This document shows positions 1 through 8,577 of a stretch of 64,000 nt of DNA, in pieces. Under the pieces are notes generated by a model, which worked only from the letters and a program-made list of their open reading frames with translations, was not told the DNA's origin and ran no database searches. The translations under genes and the position numbers were made by a program. Numbering within the stretch: the first letter of the stretch is position 1; each line of letters begins with the position of its first letter. The DNA comes from JBGAQP01 sp044220635 (lineage in GTDB: Bacteria; Pseudomonadota; Gammaproteobacteria; Burkholderiales; Usitatibacteraceae): assembly GCA_044220635.1 (NCBI GenBank), contig JBGAQP010000003.1, positions 62,001-126,000 of the forward strand, in the 5' to 3' direction.

Positions 1-456
1 GACGCGCGAGATCATCCCCTGCTCGATGATCGAGTAGGCCCTCGGGCCCAGTCCCGTGCCGAGGAAGATGTCCTGCACGTCGCGGCGGCGCACGTGCTGG
101 CCGTTGATGTAGTAGCTCGAGTCGCCGTCGCGCGAGAGCACGCGCTTCACGCTGAGCTCCGCGTACTGCGCCCAGGCCCCGCCCACGCGCCCGAGCGTGT
201 TGTCGAACACGAGCTCGACGGAGGCGCGCCCCACGGGCTTGCGCTCGGACGACCCGTTGAAGATCACGTCCTGCATGTGCTCGCCGCGCAGCTGCTTGGC
301 GGAGGACTCGCCCAGCACCCAGCGCACGGCGTCGATCACGTTCGACTTGCCGCAGCCGTTGGGGCCGACGACGCCGACCAGCTGGCCGGGGACCGCGACC
401 TGGGTCGGATCGACGAAGGATTTGAAGCCGGAAAGCTTGATGGAGACGAGTCTCAA
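1..456 (-). CDS. smc: Chromosome segregation ATPase SMC (N-terminal part, runs off the window)
   Basis: Partial gene: the first 152 codons are here and the rest lies beyond base 1. The product is the SMC ATPase that forms the condensin ring with ScpA and ScpB, whose genes are at 22513-24149 in this window. The N-terminus [17 protein letters not shown] is the classic SMC opening. It is followed by the Walker A motif GPNGCGKSN near residues 30-38, and then by [12 protein letters not shown] and [15 protein letters not shown]. The start is taken as the TTG at 456-454, because it places this canonical N-terminus at residue 1 and no ATG precedes it. Read divergently from queF. Confidence 0.93.
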   Translation of the reverse strand, partial: MRLVSIKLSGFKSFVDPTQVAVPGQLVGVVGPNGCGKSNVIDAVRWVLGESSAKQLRGEHMQDVIFNGSSERKPVGRASVELVFDNTLGRVGGAWAQYAELSVKRVLSRDGDSSYYINGQHVRRRDVQDIFLGTGLGPRAYSIIEQGMISRV

Positions 457-555
457 GGCGGGCGTTCCCGATGCGACGCGCCCCGCCCGGCGGTGCCGGT
501 GGCGGGGCGCGGGATAAGTCGTTGTTTTAAGGGCCCGTGCGAGCCGGGTGCCTTC

Positions 556-575
556 GGTAGAATGGCGATTTTACC
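556..575 (+). promoter_or_regulatory. Candidate queF promoter -10 inside a short dyad
   Basis: TAGAAT at 558-563 could be a -10 element for queF, 33 bases before its ATG. It lies in the dyad GGTAGAAT-GGCG-ATTTTACC, whose arms match at 7 of 8 positions. No good -35 is seen at the right distance. I see no preQ1 riboswitch fold. Confidence 0.3.
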
Positions 576-595
576 GGAACGCACCGCCCGCCCCA

Positions 596-1054
596 ATGGC
601 TTCGAAACGACCGCGCGCAAAGGCCTTGACGCGCCTGGAATTCCCCGGAAGCGCCGCGCGCGCGCAGCCCTCGCGCCGGCTCGAGACCTTCCCCAATCCC
701 GAGCCCGGGCGCGACTACTCGATCCACATGGAGATGCCGGAGTTCACCTGCCTGTGCCCCAAGACGGGCCAGCCCGACTTCGCCACGCTCTACCTCGACT
801 ACATCCCCGACCGCAAATGCGTGGAGTTGAAGAGCCTCAAGCTCTACGTGTGGTCGTTCCGCAACGAGGGGAAGTTCCACGAGGCCGTGACCAACGAGAT
901 CCTCGACGACCTCGTGCGCGCCACCGCCCCGCGCCTCATGCGCCTGCGCGCCGAGTTCCTGGTGCGCGGCGGCATCTACACCACCGTCGTCGCCGAGCAC
1001 CGCCGGAAAGGTTACAAAGGCGAAATGGGGACAGTCCCCATTTCGACGTTGTAA
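596..1054 (+). CDS. queF: NADPH-dependent 7-cyano-7-deazaguanine reductase QueF (unimodular type)
   Basis: Reduces preQ0 to preQ1 with NADPH in the queuosine tRNA-modification pathway. The product has 152 residues, the usual size of the short YkvM-like form. The nucleophile is Cys54 in CPKTGQPDF, with the proton donor Asp61. The QueF signature ELKSLKLY near residues 80-87 binds NADPH. The start is the ATG at 596 (MASKRPR); an in-frame ATG at 548 would add an unlikely 16 residues. The last 10 or so residues ([11 protein letters not shown]) and the stop codon lie inside a REP-like palindrome, so the C-terminal end looks acquired from a repeat. Confidence 0.95.
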   Translation: MASKRPRAKALTRLEFPGSAARAQPSRRLETFPNPEPGRDYSIHMEMPEFTCLCPKTGQPDFATLYLDYIPDRKCVELKSLKLYVWSFRNEGKFHEAVTNEILDDLVRATAPRLMRLRAEFLVRGGIYTTVVAEHRRKGYKGEMGTVPISTL

Positions 1055-1055
1055 C
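1011..1055. repeat. REP-like palindrome, copy A, overlapping the queF 3' end
   Basis: A 45-base inverted repeat: outer arms GTTACAA (1011-1017) and TTGTAAC (1049-1055) enclose the near-perfect palindromic core GGGGACAGTCCCC with AAAT/ATTT flanks (1023-1043). The same core recurs twice at 40309-40394. It sits exactly between queF and the following acetyltransferase gene and contains the queF stop codon. Confidence 0.85.
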
Positions 1056-1056
1056 A

Positions 1057-1521
1057 ATGGCGCGGGCCGGGCTCGCCCGGGTGGTGCCGGCGGGCGTCGA
1101 GCGGCTCGCCGACTGGCTCGCGTTGCGAAAGGCGCTCTACAGCCCCCTCGAGGACGCATTCCACGAGACGGAGATGCGCCAGATCCTCGGCTCGAAGGAG
1201 CAGGCCTGCTTCCTCGTCCTCGACGAGTCGGGCGTGCCCCTGGGCTTCATGGAGCTGTCGCTGCGCAATTTCGTCGACGGCTGCCTGGGCTCGCCCGTGG
1301 GCTACGTCGAGGGCCTCTACGTCGTTCCCGAGGCGCGCGGCCGGGGCATCGCGCGGATGATGCTCGAGCACGCGTTGCGCTGGTCGCGCGAGCACGGCTG
1401 CCGCGACATCGCCGCGGACACGGGAATCGCCGACGAGGAAGCGCAACGCTTCTGGGCCGCGATGGGATTCCGCGAGACCTACCGCATCGTCGAGTTCAAG
1501 CGCTCGCTTTCGGGGAAATGA
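1057..1521 (+). CDS. GNAT acetyltransferase resembling aminoglycoside 6'-N-acetyltransferases
   Basis: A 154-residue acetyl-CoA-dependent N-acetyltransferase. The GNAT core is clear: YVEGLYVVPEARGRGIARMM carries the acetyl-CoA loop (R/Q-x-x-G-x-A type), and the C-terminal AAMGFRET helix-strand is typical. The layout, with an early ADWLALRKALY segment, mid-protein FLVLDESGVPLGFMELSLR and CLGSPVGYVEG, matches chromosomal AAC(6')-I enzymes better than generic GNATs. Whether it acetylates aminoglycosides cannot be told from sequence. The start ATG at 1057 falls two bases after the palindrome that ends queF, so the gene may be read through from queF. Confidence 0.75.
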   Translation: MARAGLARVVPAGVERLADWLALRKALYSPLEDAFHETEMRQILGSKEQACFLVLDESGVPLGFMELSLRNFVDGCLGSPVGYVEGLYVVPEARGRGIARMMLEHALRWSREHGCRDIAADTGIADEEAQRFWAAMGFRETYRIVEFKRSLSGK

Positions 1522-1712
1522 GCGACAACGCCTGATCCCCCATCCGGGCACTTGGCAAGCGCGCCCGGATGGGGCTATTCTCCGCCCGACCCAAGACCGT
1601 CCTCGAAGGCGGCCCCCGACCGGACTCCACGCGCGCATCACGCCGGTCCCCAAGTCGCGCAATGGCCCGAGCCCGACGCCCGATCGTCGTGCCTGGCCGA
1701 CTGGAGGAGTCC

Positions 1713-2939
1713 ATGACCACCCGACGCAAGTTCCTCGCGGCCAGCGGCGGCATCGCCGTGCCCGCGCTCGCTTCCCTCGCCCTGCCCGCCTGGGCCGGCA
1801 AGGTGTGGCAACCCGACGAGCTGCCCGACGGCGCCGTCGCCTCGGGCCTGCTCGAGGCGCTGCCCGGCAAGGTCCCGCTCATCAAGCGCAGCTACCGGCC
1901 GCCGAACTTCGAGACGCCGTTGGATTACCTCAAGGACGTCATCACGCCCAACGACGCGTTCTTCGTGCGCTACCACCTCGCGGCGATCCCGACGGTAGAC
2001 GCGAAGGGCTGGCGCCTGAAAGTGGGGGGCGATGCGGCGGGCAAGTCCTTCGAGCTCGACTTCGCCCAATTGCGCAAGGACTTCCCGGTGGTCGAGCTGA
2101 TCGCGGTCTGCCAGTGCTCGGGCAACCGGCGCGGCATGTTCTCGCCCCACGTGCAGGGCGTCGAGTGGGGCGTGGGCGCGATGGGCAACGCGAAGTGGAA
2201 GGGCGTCCGGGTGCGCGACATCCTGGCGCGAGCGGGCGTGAACAAGGACGCGGTCGAGGTCGCCTTCGACGGCGCGGACTCCGCTGCGATGGCCGCCACC
2301 CCCGACTTCGTGAAGAGCATCCCGGTCGACCGGGCGCTCGACGAGAACACGCTCATCGCTTTCGAGATGAACGGCAAGCCGCTGCCGCACTGGAACGGCT
2401 TTCCCGCGCGCCTCGTCGTCGCGGGCTGGACGGGCACCTACTGGATGAAGCACATCACGAGCCTCGAGGTGCGCTCGAAGGCCCTCGCCGGATTCTGGAT
2501 GAACCCCGCCTACCGGGTGCCCTCGGGCAAGTTCCCGAAGGCCGATCCCTTCGCCACGCAGGCCACGCCCGCCAACACGCCGATCACCGACATCGTGGTG
2601 AACTCCCTCGTCACCTCGGTGCGCGACGGGCAGCGCTTCCACGCGGGCCAGGTGGTCGACGTCGCGGGCATCGCCTGGGACGGCGGGCGCGGCATCCGCC
2701 GGGTGGACGTCTCGGTGGACAGCGGGCGAAGCTGGCAGGAGGCGAAGCTCGGCACGGACCACGGCCGCTTCTCCTTCCGCACCTTCAGCCACAAGTTCAG
2801 GGCGGAGCGGCGCGGCCCCGCGGTCGTGATGGTGAAGGCGACCAACCACCGCGGCGACACGCAGGTCCCGGAGCTCATCTTCAACCCCGCGGGCTATCAC
2901 CACAACGTGGTCCCCCGCATCATGATCGAGGTGGCGTGA
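1713..2939 (+). CDS. sorA: Periplasmic sulfite dehydrogenase, molybdopterin subunit (SorA/SoxC type)
   Basis: Oxidises sulfite to sulfate and passes electrons to the cytochrome encoded next door. The product has 408 residues. The N-terminus TTRRKFLAASGG is a twin-arginine export signal ending near AWA. The oxidoreductase molybdopterin domain follows, with the Mo-ligand Cys135 in CQCSGNRR, then the dimerisation domain from about residue 290. The start ATG at 1713 has GGAGG 5-10 bases upstream; longer in-frame openings would bury the Tat signal. The stop overlaps the cytochrome start, as expected for a SorAB pair. A SoxC-like role is possible, but no sox genes are nearby. Confidence 0.87.
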   Translation: MTTRRKFLAASGGIAVPALASLALPAWAGKVWQPDELPDGAVASGLLEALPGKVPLIKRSYRPPNFETPLDYLKDVITPNDAFFVRYHLAAIPTVDAKGWRLKVGGDAAGKSFELDFAQLRKDFPVVELIAVCQCSGNRRGMFSPHVQGVEWGVGAMGNAKWKGVRVRDILARAGVNKDAVEVAFDGADSAAMAATPDFVKSIPVDRALDENTLIAFEMNGKPLPHWNGFPARLVVAGWTGTYWMKHITSLEVRSKALAGFWMNPAYRVPSGKFPKADPFATQATPANTPITDIVVNSLVTSVRDGQRFHAGQVVDVAGIAWDGGRGIRRVDVSVDSGRSWQEAKLGTDHGRFSFRTFSHKFRAERRGPAVVMVKATNHRGDTQVPELIFNPAGYHHNVVPRIMIEVA

Positions 2940-3229
2940 TGCGCACGATCCTTCGCGTGGGCGCGGCGATCGCCGTCGCGGTCTGCCTGCCGGCGCTCGC
3001 CGGCGAGGAACGGTTCAAGTTGAAGGAGGGCGAGGGCGTGGACAAGGTGCGCGCGAACTGCGTGGCCTGCCACAGCCTCGACTACATCGAGCTCAACTCG
3101 CACTTCCTCGACCGGAAGGGCTGGGAGGCGGTGGTGGCGAAGATGAACAAGGTCTTCGGCGCGCCGGTCAAGCCCGAGGATGCGGCGCCCATCGCCTCGT
3201 ACCTCGCGAAGTACTACGGCAAGAGCTAG
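2939..3229 (+). CDS. sorB: Small periplasmic c-type cytochrome, SorB-like electron acceptor
   Basis: A 96-residue monoheme cytochrome c with a Sec signal (hydrophobic run to about residue 21, cleavage near LAG-EE) and one heme-binding motif, CVACH, around residues 41-45. A C-terminal Met ligand is not obvious; KMNKVFG offers a candidate. Its ATG overlaps the TGA of the molybdoenzyme gene, so the two are translationally coupled, and it most likely takes electrons from sulfite oxidation to the respiratory chain. Symbol given by analogy with SorAB. Confidence 0.8.
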   Translation: MRTILRVGAAIAVAVCLPALAGEERFKLKEGEGVDKVRANCVACHSLDYIELNSHFLDRKGWEAVVAKMNKVFGAPVKPEDAAPIASYLAKYYGKS

Positions 3230-4101
3230 GCGTCCTTTCCGGGGCGCGCGCTCACCAGCGTGGCGGCGACGATGAGCGCGCCGCCGATCCATTCGCGCGG
3301 GCCCATGGACTCGCCGGCGAGGAGGTAGGCGGCGAGCGCGGCCACGACCAGCTCGAAGAGCAGGATCACGATCGCGCGGTTGGCGGGCAGGCGCGCGAGC
3401 CCGTACTGCAGCGAAAGGCTCATCGCCACCAGCGCCATGCCCACGCCCGCGACGACCGACCACTCGACGCCGGCGGCGGCGAAGGCCGCGCCGGGAGCCA
3501 CCCCGCTCGCGGGCAGGTGCACGAGGCCGGCGAAGGTCACGCCCGCCCAGATCGCGATCGACTTGCCCGCGTCGGTCATGGTGTCGAGGCGGCGCACGAG
3601 CACGTTGCCCACCGCGAAGAGGAACCCGGCGAGCACGCCGAGCCACTCCGAGCGCGCCCTCGGCCACGGAAGGCCCAGCTCCGGGTGCCACAGCATCACC
3701 GCGGCCCCGGCCAGCGCGAGGGCCATTGCCGCTAGGCCCGCGCCGTCGAGTCGCTCCTTCAGCACGATCCGGGCGACCGGCACGGTCCACAGCGGCGCGA
3801 GATAGAAGAGCAGCAGCACGCGCATGACCTCGCCCTCGAGCACGCCGAGGACGTAGGCGAGGTTGCTCCAGCCGATGGCGAGCGCCATGACGATCGCGAG
3901 CGGCGGCGCCCGGCGAAGCGCCGCGAGCTCGCCCCGGAAGATCGCGGCGCCGACGGCGAGCGCGATCCCGTAGGTGAGCGCCGTCGACCAGATGCCGTCG
4001 AGGCCCGCGCCCGCGAGGATGCGGTAGGGGTACCAGACGACGCCCCAGAGCGAGGCGCCGGCGAGAAGCGCCCAGACGGGACGGGAGGAGGAAAGGCTCA
4101 A
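3226..4101 (-). CDS. EamA/DMT-family membrane transporter
   Basis: A 291-residue protein with about ten hydrophobic helices arranged as two EamA repeats, which is the drug/metabolite transporter (RhaT-like) pattern. Recognisable pieces are the first-helix WGVVWYPYR, the LYLAPLW-type LLLFYLAPLW in repeat one, and ELVVAALAAYLLAGESMGPREWIGGALI near the end. The substrate cannot be predicted. It converges on the sorAB pair with overlapping stop codons, and its start faces the glycosyltransferase operon. Confidence 0.85.
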   Translation of the reverse strand: MSLSSSRPVWALLAGASLWGVVWYPYRILAGAGLDGIWSTALTYGIALAVGAAIFRGELAALRRAPPLAIVMALAIGWSNLAYVLGVLEGEVMRVLLLFYLAPLWTVPVARIVLKERLDGAGLAAMALALAGAAVMLWHPELGLPWPRARSEWLGVLAGFLFAVGNVLVRRLDTMTDAGKSIAIWAGVTFAGLVHLPASGVAPGAAFAAAGVEWSVVAGVGMALVAMSLSLQYGLARLPANRAIVILLFELVVAALAAYLLAGESMGPREWIGGALIVAATLVSARPGKDA

Positions 4102-4112
4102 GGCGCGGAACG

Positions 4113-4118
4113 TATAAT
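4113..4118 (+). promoter_or_regulatory. Candidate -10 element for the glycan operon
   Basis: A perfect TATAAT about 80 bases before the first glycosyltransferase gene, in a very GC-rich intergenic region. No convincing -35 lies 16-18 bases upstream, so the promoter is tentative. Confidence 0.4.
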
Positions 4119-4197
4119 CGGCGGCGACGAGGAGGCGCCCGGCCCGCGGGCAGGGCGCGCCATTCTACCCGCCCGAGCGGCCCCGCCGCCTCCCACC

Positions 4198-5670
4198 ATG
4201 AGCCCACGCGCCGTCCTCCACGTCACCGCCCTCGGCGGAGGCGGCGTCGACCGGCACCTGCGCGACCTCGCGCGCGCGATCGACCGGCGCCACGTGCTCT
4301 GGCACGCGGGCGAGCGCGCCGACGTGCTCGAGATCGCGCAAGACGGCCGCTACTTCCCGCTCGACCCGGCGCGGCTCGAGGCCGAGCCCGAGGCCCTCGC
4401 CGCGTGGCTGCGCGCCGAGGGCGTGGGGCTCGTGCACCTGCACTCGACCGCGCCATGCGCGCGGCGCCGCGCCGAATGGGCCGCCGGGCGGCTGGGCGCG
4501 CGCCTCCTCGTCACGCTCCACGACGTCCTCTTCCTGCGGCCCGACGCCTTCGACGCCCCGGGCGCGCCTCCCGATCCCGCGTGGCTCGCCGGGACCACCG
4601 GGCTGCTGCGAGGCGCGGCCGCCGTGTTCGCGCCCTCGGAATTCATCGCTCGCCTCGCCCGCGAGCACGTCCCGGGGCTCGTGGTCGAAGTGATCCCCAA
4701 CGGGTCTCCCGCCCGAGTGCGGCGACCGGAAGTCGCTCCCCGCGCGGACTTCGCCGCCGCGCGCCCGCGGCACGCCGTCGCGGTGATCGGCGCCGTCGGC
4801 CCCCACAAGGGCTCGGACCTGCTCGACGAGCTCCCGGCCCATCTCGCGGGCTCGGGCATCGGCGTGGTCGTGATCGGCTACCTCGACCGCCAGCTCTTCC
4901 CCGGCTGGCGCTCGCCCGGCGCGCTCTACGTCCACGGGGCCTACGCCGACGAGGACCTGCCGGCGCTGATGGCCGCCTACGGCGTCGAGATCGCCCTCTT
5001 CCCCAATCGCGCGCCCGAGAGCTTCAGCTACGCGCTCTCCGATGCCTGGGCCGCGGGCATCCCGGCGCTGGCCGCGCCCTCGGGCGCGCTCGGCGAGCGC
5101 ATCGCCGCCCACGGCGGCGGGTGGCTCCTGCCCGAGGCCTTCGGGGCGGCCGAGGTCGCCGCGGCGCTGCGCGCCCGCTTCGCCCCGGAAGGTGCCGCGG
5201 AGCTCGCGCGGGTAAGATCGGCGCTGTCGCGGCCCGACCCGGGCCGCGTTCCGACCCTCGAGGCCATGGCCCGCTCGCTCGACGCGTTCTACGCCCGCTT
5301 CGGCATCGACCCCTCCGGCCCGGAGGCGGCCGATCCCCGGGCGATCGAGCGCCTGCTCGCGGCCAACATCGACGGCTCGGTCTTCCGCCAGGAGCTGGTG
5401 CGCCTCGCCGACGAGTTCGCGCAGGTGAAGGCGGCGCTCGACGGCGAGCGGGGCCGCACGGAGAAGTTCGAGCGCGAGTCGCGCGAGTGGATGGCCAAGC
5501 TCGAGGGCGACGTCGCGAGCCTGCAGGCCGAGCTCGCGCGCGAGGTCGAGGAGCGCCGCCGCCTCGGCCAGGACAACGTCCAGCTCGGCATCCACAAGCA
5601 GGCCTTCGACCTGCTGCCGGCCCTCGTGCGCAAGCTCCTGCTGAAGAAGATCCTCGATGCGGGAAGTTGA
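4198..5670 (+). CDS. GT-B fold glycosyltransferase (GT4-like) with C-terminal coiled coil
   Basis: A 490-residue protein. The N-terminal half starts with the donor-side motif HVTALGGGGVDRHLRDL, and the middle has VEVIPNGSP and AVIGAVGPHKGSDLL, typical of GT4 glycosyltransferases. The conserved E-x7-E region appears as APESFSYALSDAWAAGIPALA. Residues of about 400-465 are highly charged and heptad-like (DEFAQVKAALDGERG and onward), a coiled coil that may dock it to partner enzymes or the membrane. First gene of a three-gene operon; the next gene overlaps it by 14 bases. Probably acts in cell-surface polysaccharide or glycan assembly; the sugar is unknown. Confidence 0.82.
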   Translation: MSPRAVLHVTALGGGGVDRHLRDLARAIDRRHVLWHAGERADVLEIAQDGRYFPLDPARLEAEPEALAAWLRAEGVGLVHLHSTAPCARRRAEWAAGRLGARLLVTLHDVLFLRPDAFDAPGAPPDPAWLAGTTGLLRGAAAVFAPSEFIARLAREHVPGLVVEVIPNGSPARVRRPEVAPRADFAAARPRHAVAVIGAVGPHKGSDLLDELPAHLAGSGIGVVVIGYLDRQLFPGWRSPGALYVHGAYADEDLPALMAAYGVEIALFPNRAPESFSYALSDAWAAGIPALAAPSGALGERIAAHGGGWLLPEAFGAAEVAAALRARFAPEGAAELARVRSALSRPDPGRVPTLEAMARSLDAFYARFGIDPSGPEAADPRAIERLLAANIDGSVFRQELVRLADEFAQVKAALDGERGRTEKFERESREWMAKLEGDVASLQAELAREVEERRRLGQDNVQLGIHKQAFDLLPALVRKLLLKKILDAGS

Positions 5671-7489
5671 CGTCAGCGTCGTCGCCTACAAGCCCGACTT
5701 CGCCCTCCTCCAGCAGCTCCTCGCCAGCCTCGCCGAGCCCACCCGCGAGCCCCTGCGGGTGAACCTCCTCGTGCAGGACAACGGCCCCGATCCCGCGGAC
5801 GCCGAGCGCATCGCCGCGCTCGCCGCCGCGCAGGGCCCGGCCGCCTTCGCCCGCGTGGACGTCGGGCGTTCGGGAGCGAACCTCGGCTTCGGGCGCGCCC
5901 ACAACGCGAACGCCGCGCGCGGCACCGCGCCCTTCCTCTTCGTGCTCAACCAGGACTGCATCCTCGAGCCCGGCGTGCTCGAGGCGCTGGTCGCCGGCGC
6001 GCAGGCGGACGATCCGAAGATCGCCGCCTGGGAGCTGCGCCAGATCCCCTACGAGCACCCCAAGGCCTACGACCCGGTGACCCTCGACACGCCCTGGGGA
6101 AGCGGCGCGGCGCTGCTCCTGCGGCGCGCGGCCTTCGACTCCGTCCGCGGCTTCGAGCCGCGCATCTTCATGTACGGCGAGGACGTGGACCTGTCGTGGC
6201 GGCTTCGCGCGAAGGGCTGGCGCATCGCCTACCGCCCGAAGCTCGCGGTCGTGCACCGCACCTACCGCGAGGCCGGCGAGGTGAAGCCGCTGCAGGTCTT
6301 CGGCGGGGTCCTCACGAACCTGTGCCTGCGCGCGCGCTTCGGGGGGGTGCTGCGAACCCTCCAGGGCCTGGGCATGCTCGCCGCCGAGATCCTCACGCCG
6401 CGCTCCTTTCCCGGCCGCCGCCGCGGGCTCGCGCTCGCCGGGCTGCGGTTCCTCCTGCGCTGGCCGTACTTCGCCTTCACCCGCGTGCGGCCCGCGGGGA
6501 ATTTCCGCCCCCTCTTCGCGGGCTGGGGCTACGAGCTGCGCCGCGAGGGCGCCTTCCACGAGCTGCCCTCGCGCCGCGAGCGCCCCGACCGGCCGCGGCC
6601 GCGCGTGTCGATCCTCATCCGCACCGTGGACCGGCCGGCGTGGCTGCGCGAGGCGCTCGCGAGCTGCGCGAACCAGACCTGGGAGAACCTCGAGGTCGTG
6701 GTGATCGAGGACGGGCCGCCGGCCTCGGAGGCGATCGTCGCGCAGTTCCGCGACCGCCTCGCGATCCGCTACCGCGCCACGGGGGCGAAGGTGGGACGGT
6801 CGAGGGCCGGCAACCTCGCGATCGCCGAATCCACGGGCGAGTGGCTCAACTTCCTCGACGACGACGACCTGCTCTTCGCCGACCACGCCGAGGCGCTCGT
6901 CGAGGCGGTGCTCGCCTCGGGCGCGGCCGGGGCCTACGCGCTCGCCTGGGAGACGCAGACCGAATTCCTCGACCGCGAGCACGCGCGCTACGAGGAGATC
7001 ATGCACCTCACGCGCCACCACCAGCGCTTTGACCGCCTCACCCTCTGGCACCACAATTACCTGCCGATCCAGTCGGTGCTCTTCCACCGCCGGCTCGCCG
7101 AGCGCCACGGCGGCTTCGCCGAGGACATGGACCAGCTCGAGGACTGGAACCTCTGGACCCGCTACACGCTCGAGGACGATTTCGTGCTCGTGGAGAAGAC
7201 CACCTCGAAGTACCGCGTGCCGGCCAACGCCCGGGGCGCGGCCGAGCGCCAGTCGCTGCTCGACCGCGCCTACCAGGACGCGATCGAGCGCCAGAGGGCG
7301 CTCAGGGTCACGCTCTCGCCGCGCGAGATCTCGGAGATGGCCGACCTCTACCTGCGCAGCCAGGCGGTGATGATGGTCACGCGCCAGGACCTGCGGCGCT
7401 TCGTCGTCTCGCACCGCTGGCTCGGGCGCGTGGCGTCCTGGCGCCATCCGGTCGTCGAGTGGATGCGCCGGCGAAGGCTCGTGCGATGA
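5657..7489 (+). CDS. Two-domain family 2 glycosyltransferase
   Basis: A 610-residue protein carrying two GT-A domains in tandem. Domain one (about 1-260) is rhamnosyltransferase-like: VSVVAYKP, NLGFGRAHN, FVLNQDCILEPG, and WGSGAALLLRRAAFDSVRGF followed by FMYGEDVDLSWRLR. Domain two (from about 315) has RVSILIRTVDRPAWLREAL, VVVIEDG and the metal-binding run FLDDDDLLF. Such dual enzymes add alternating or successive sugars. The ATG at 5657 overlaps the previous gene by 14 bases, and the stop overlaps the methyltransferase start by 4. Likely acts on a surface glycan at the cytoplasmic face of the membrane. Confidence 0.87.
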   Translation: MREVDVSVVAYKPDFALLQQLLASLAEPTREPLRVNLLVQDNGPDPADAERIAALAAAQGPAAFARVDVGRSGANLGFGRAHNANAARGTAPFLFVLNQDCILEPGVLEALVAGAQADDPKIAAWELRQIPYEHPKAYDPVTLDTPWGSGAALLLRRAAFDSVRGFEPRIFMYGEDVDLSWRLRAKGWRIAYRPKLAVVHRTYREAGEVKPLQVFGGVLTNLCLRARFGGVLRTLQGLGMLAAEILTPRSFPGRRRGLALAGLRFLLRWPYFAFTRVRPAGNFRPLFAGWGYELRREGAFHELPSRRERPDRPRPRVSILIRTVDRPAWLREALASCANQTWENLEVVVIEDGPPASEAIVAQFRDRLAIRYRATGAKVGRSRAGNLAIAESTGEWLNFLDDDDLLFADHAEALVEAVLASGAAGAYALAWETQTEFLDREHARYEEIMHLTRHHQRFDRLTLWHHNYLPIQSVLFHRRLAERHGGFAEDMDQLEDWNLWTRYTLEDDFVLVEKTTSKYRVPANARGAAERQSLLDRAYQDAIERQRALRVTLSPREISEMADLYLRSQAVMMVTRQDLRRFVVSHRWLGRVASWRHPVVEWMRRRRLVR

Positions 7490-8523
7490 GCGGCGCGCTG
7501 GAATTCACGGGCGAGCGCTTCGTGCCGGGCACCCGCGGCGAGATCTGGATCGAGCACTGGCACCGCTACCACTTCGCCGCGCGCTGGGCCCGCGGCCTCC
7601 GGGTGCTCGACGTCGCCTGCGGCGAGGGCTACGGCTCGGCGCTGCTCGCCCGGAGCGCGGCCGAGGTGACGGGCGTGGACGTCTCCGGGCCGGCCATCGC
7701 CCACGCGCGCTCGGCCTACGCCGCGATGCCCAACCTCGCGTTCGAGGCGGCCTCGTGCACGCGGCTGCCGCTCGCCGACGCCTCGCGCGACCTCGTGGTG
7801 AGCTTCGAGACGATCGAGCACATCGAGGCGCAGGAGGCCTTCCTCGACGAAGTCGCGCGCGTGCTCGCCCCCGGCGGGCTCCTGCTCATCTCCTCGCCGA
7901 ACAAGCTCGAGTACTCGGACAAGCGCGGCTTCGCGAACGAGTTCCACGTGAAGGAGCTCTACCGCGAGGAGCTCGAGCGGCTCCTGCGGCCGCGCTTTCC
8001 CGCCACCGCCTGGTACGGCCAGAAGCCCGGGTTCTTCTCGCTGATCGCCCCCGAGGGCGCGCCGGGCGAGGGCGCGCTCCTCGAGGTCGCCGAGCAGCGC
8101 CCGGACGAGGCGGCGTCCTCGCTCGCGAGCCCGCTCTATTTCGTCGTCGTCGCGGCGCGCGAGGCCGCATCGCTCGCGCGGGCGCCATCCGCGCTCTCGG
8201 TGTTCTCGGACCGCGACGACTTCCTCTACAAGGACTACTTCCGCGTCACCCGCGAGGTGATCCGGGCGATCGAGCACCGCGACCAGCTCGCGGCCCGCGT
8301 CGCCGGGCTCGAGGCCGCCCACGCTCAGGCGCTCGCCGAGCGCGATGCGGCCGTGCGGCGCGTCTTCGAGGTCGAGGGCTTCCTCGCGAAGCGCGACGAC
8401 GAGCTCGTGGAGCTGCGCGCGGCGCTCGCGCGCAGCGACCTCGAGGTGCGGCGCCGCGCGGGGCTGCGCTGGTGGCTCGCGCTGCCCTTCCGCCGCCTGT
8501 TCGGCTCCCGCGACGGGTCCTGA
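7486..8523 (+). CDS. SAM-dependent methyltransferase with C-terminal coiled coil, glycan operon
   Basis: A 345-residue class I methyltransferase. The SAM-binding motif I is VLDVACGEGYGSALLA near residues 36-51, followed by VTGVDVS and the late motif LAPGGLLLISSPN. After residue 255 the protein becomes a charged coiled coil (RDQLAARVAGLEAAHAQALAE) ending in a short hydrophobic tail, LRWWLALPF. The opening FTGERFVPG recurs in methyltransferases of O-antigen clusters. The start ATG at 7486 overlaps the previous TGA. It may cap or decorate the glycan made by the two upstream transferases. Confidence 0.82.
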   Translation: MSGALEFTGERFVPGTRGEIWIEHWHRYHFAARWARGLRVLDVACGEGYGSALLARSAAEVTGVDVSGPAIAHARSAYAAMPNLAFEAASCTRLPLADASRDLVVSFETIEHIEAQEAFLDEVARVLAPGGLLLISSPNKLEYSDKRGFANEFHVKELYREELERLLRPRFPATAWYGQKPGFFSLIAPEGAPGEGALLEVAEQRPDEAASSLASPLYFVVVAAREAASLARAPSALSVFSDRDDFLYKDYFRVTREVIRAIEHRDQLAARVAGLEAAHAQALAERDAAVRRVFEVEGFLAKRDDELVELRAALARSDLEVRRRAGLRWWLALPFRRLFGSRDGS

Positions 8524-8542
8524 GCCCGGGCCGGGCGGCTCC

Positions 8543-8571
8543 TTGGTCGGCGCGGGCTTCCGGGCGATAAT
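8543..8571 (+). promoter_or_regulatory. Predicted dapC promoter, placed for a leaderless transcript
   Basis: A -35-like TTGGTC (8543-8548) and a -10 GATAAT (8566-8571) are separated by exactly 17 bases. The GTG start codon of dapC begins 7 bases after the end of the -10, which is where transcription should begin, and no Shine-Dalgarno sequence fits in between. Confidence 0.55.
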
Positions 8572-8577
8572 CGCGGC

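Noticed and set aside
456..596. preQ1 riboswitch before queF
   Set aside because: The leader from the candidate -10 is under 35 bases and shows no preQ1 aptamer stem or A-rich tail.
94..1056. Plus-strand open frame running into the GNAT gene
   Set aside because: It is antisense to smc and then out of frame with queF. Only the part from 1057 shows a protein family.
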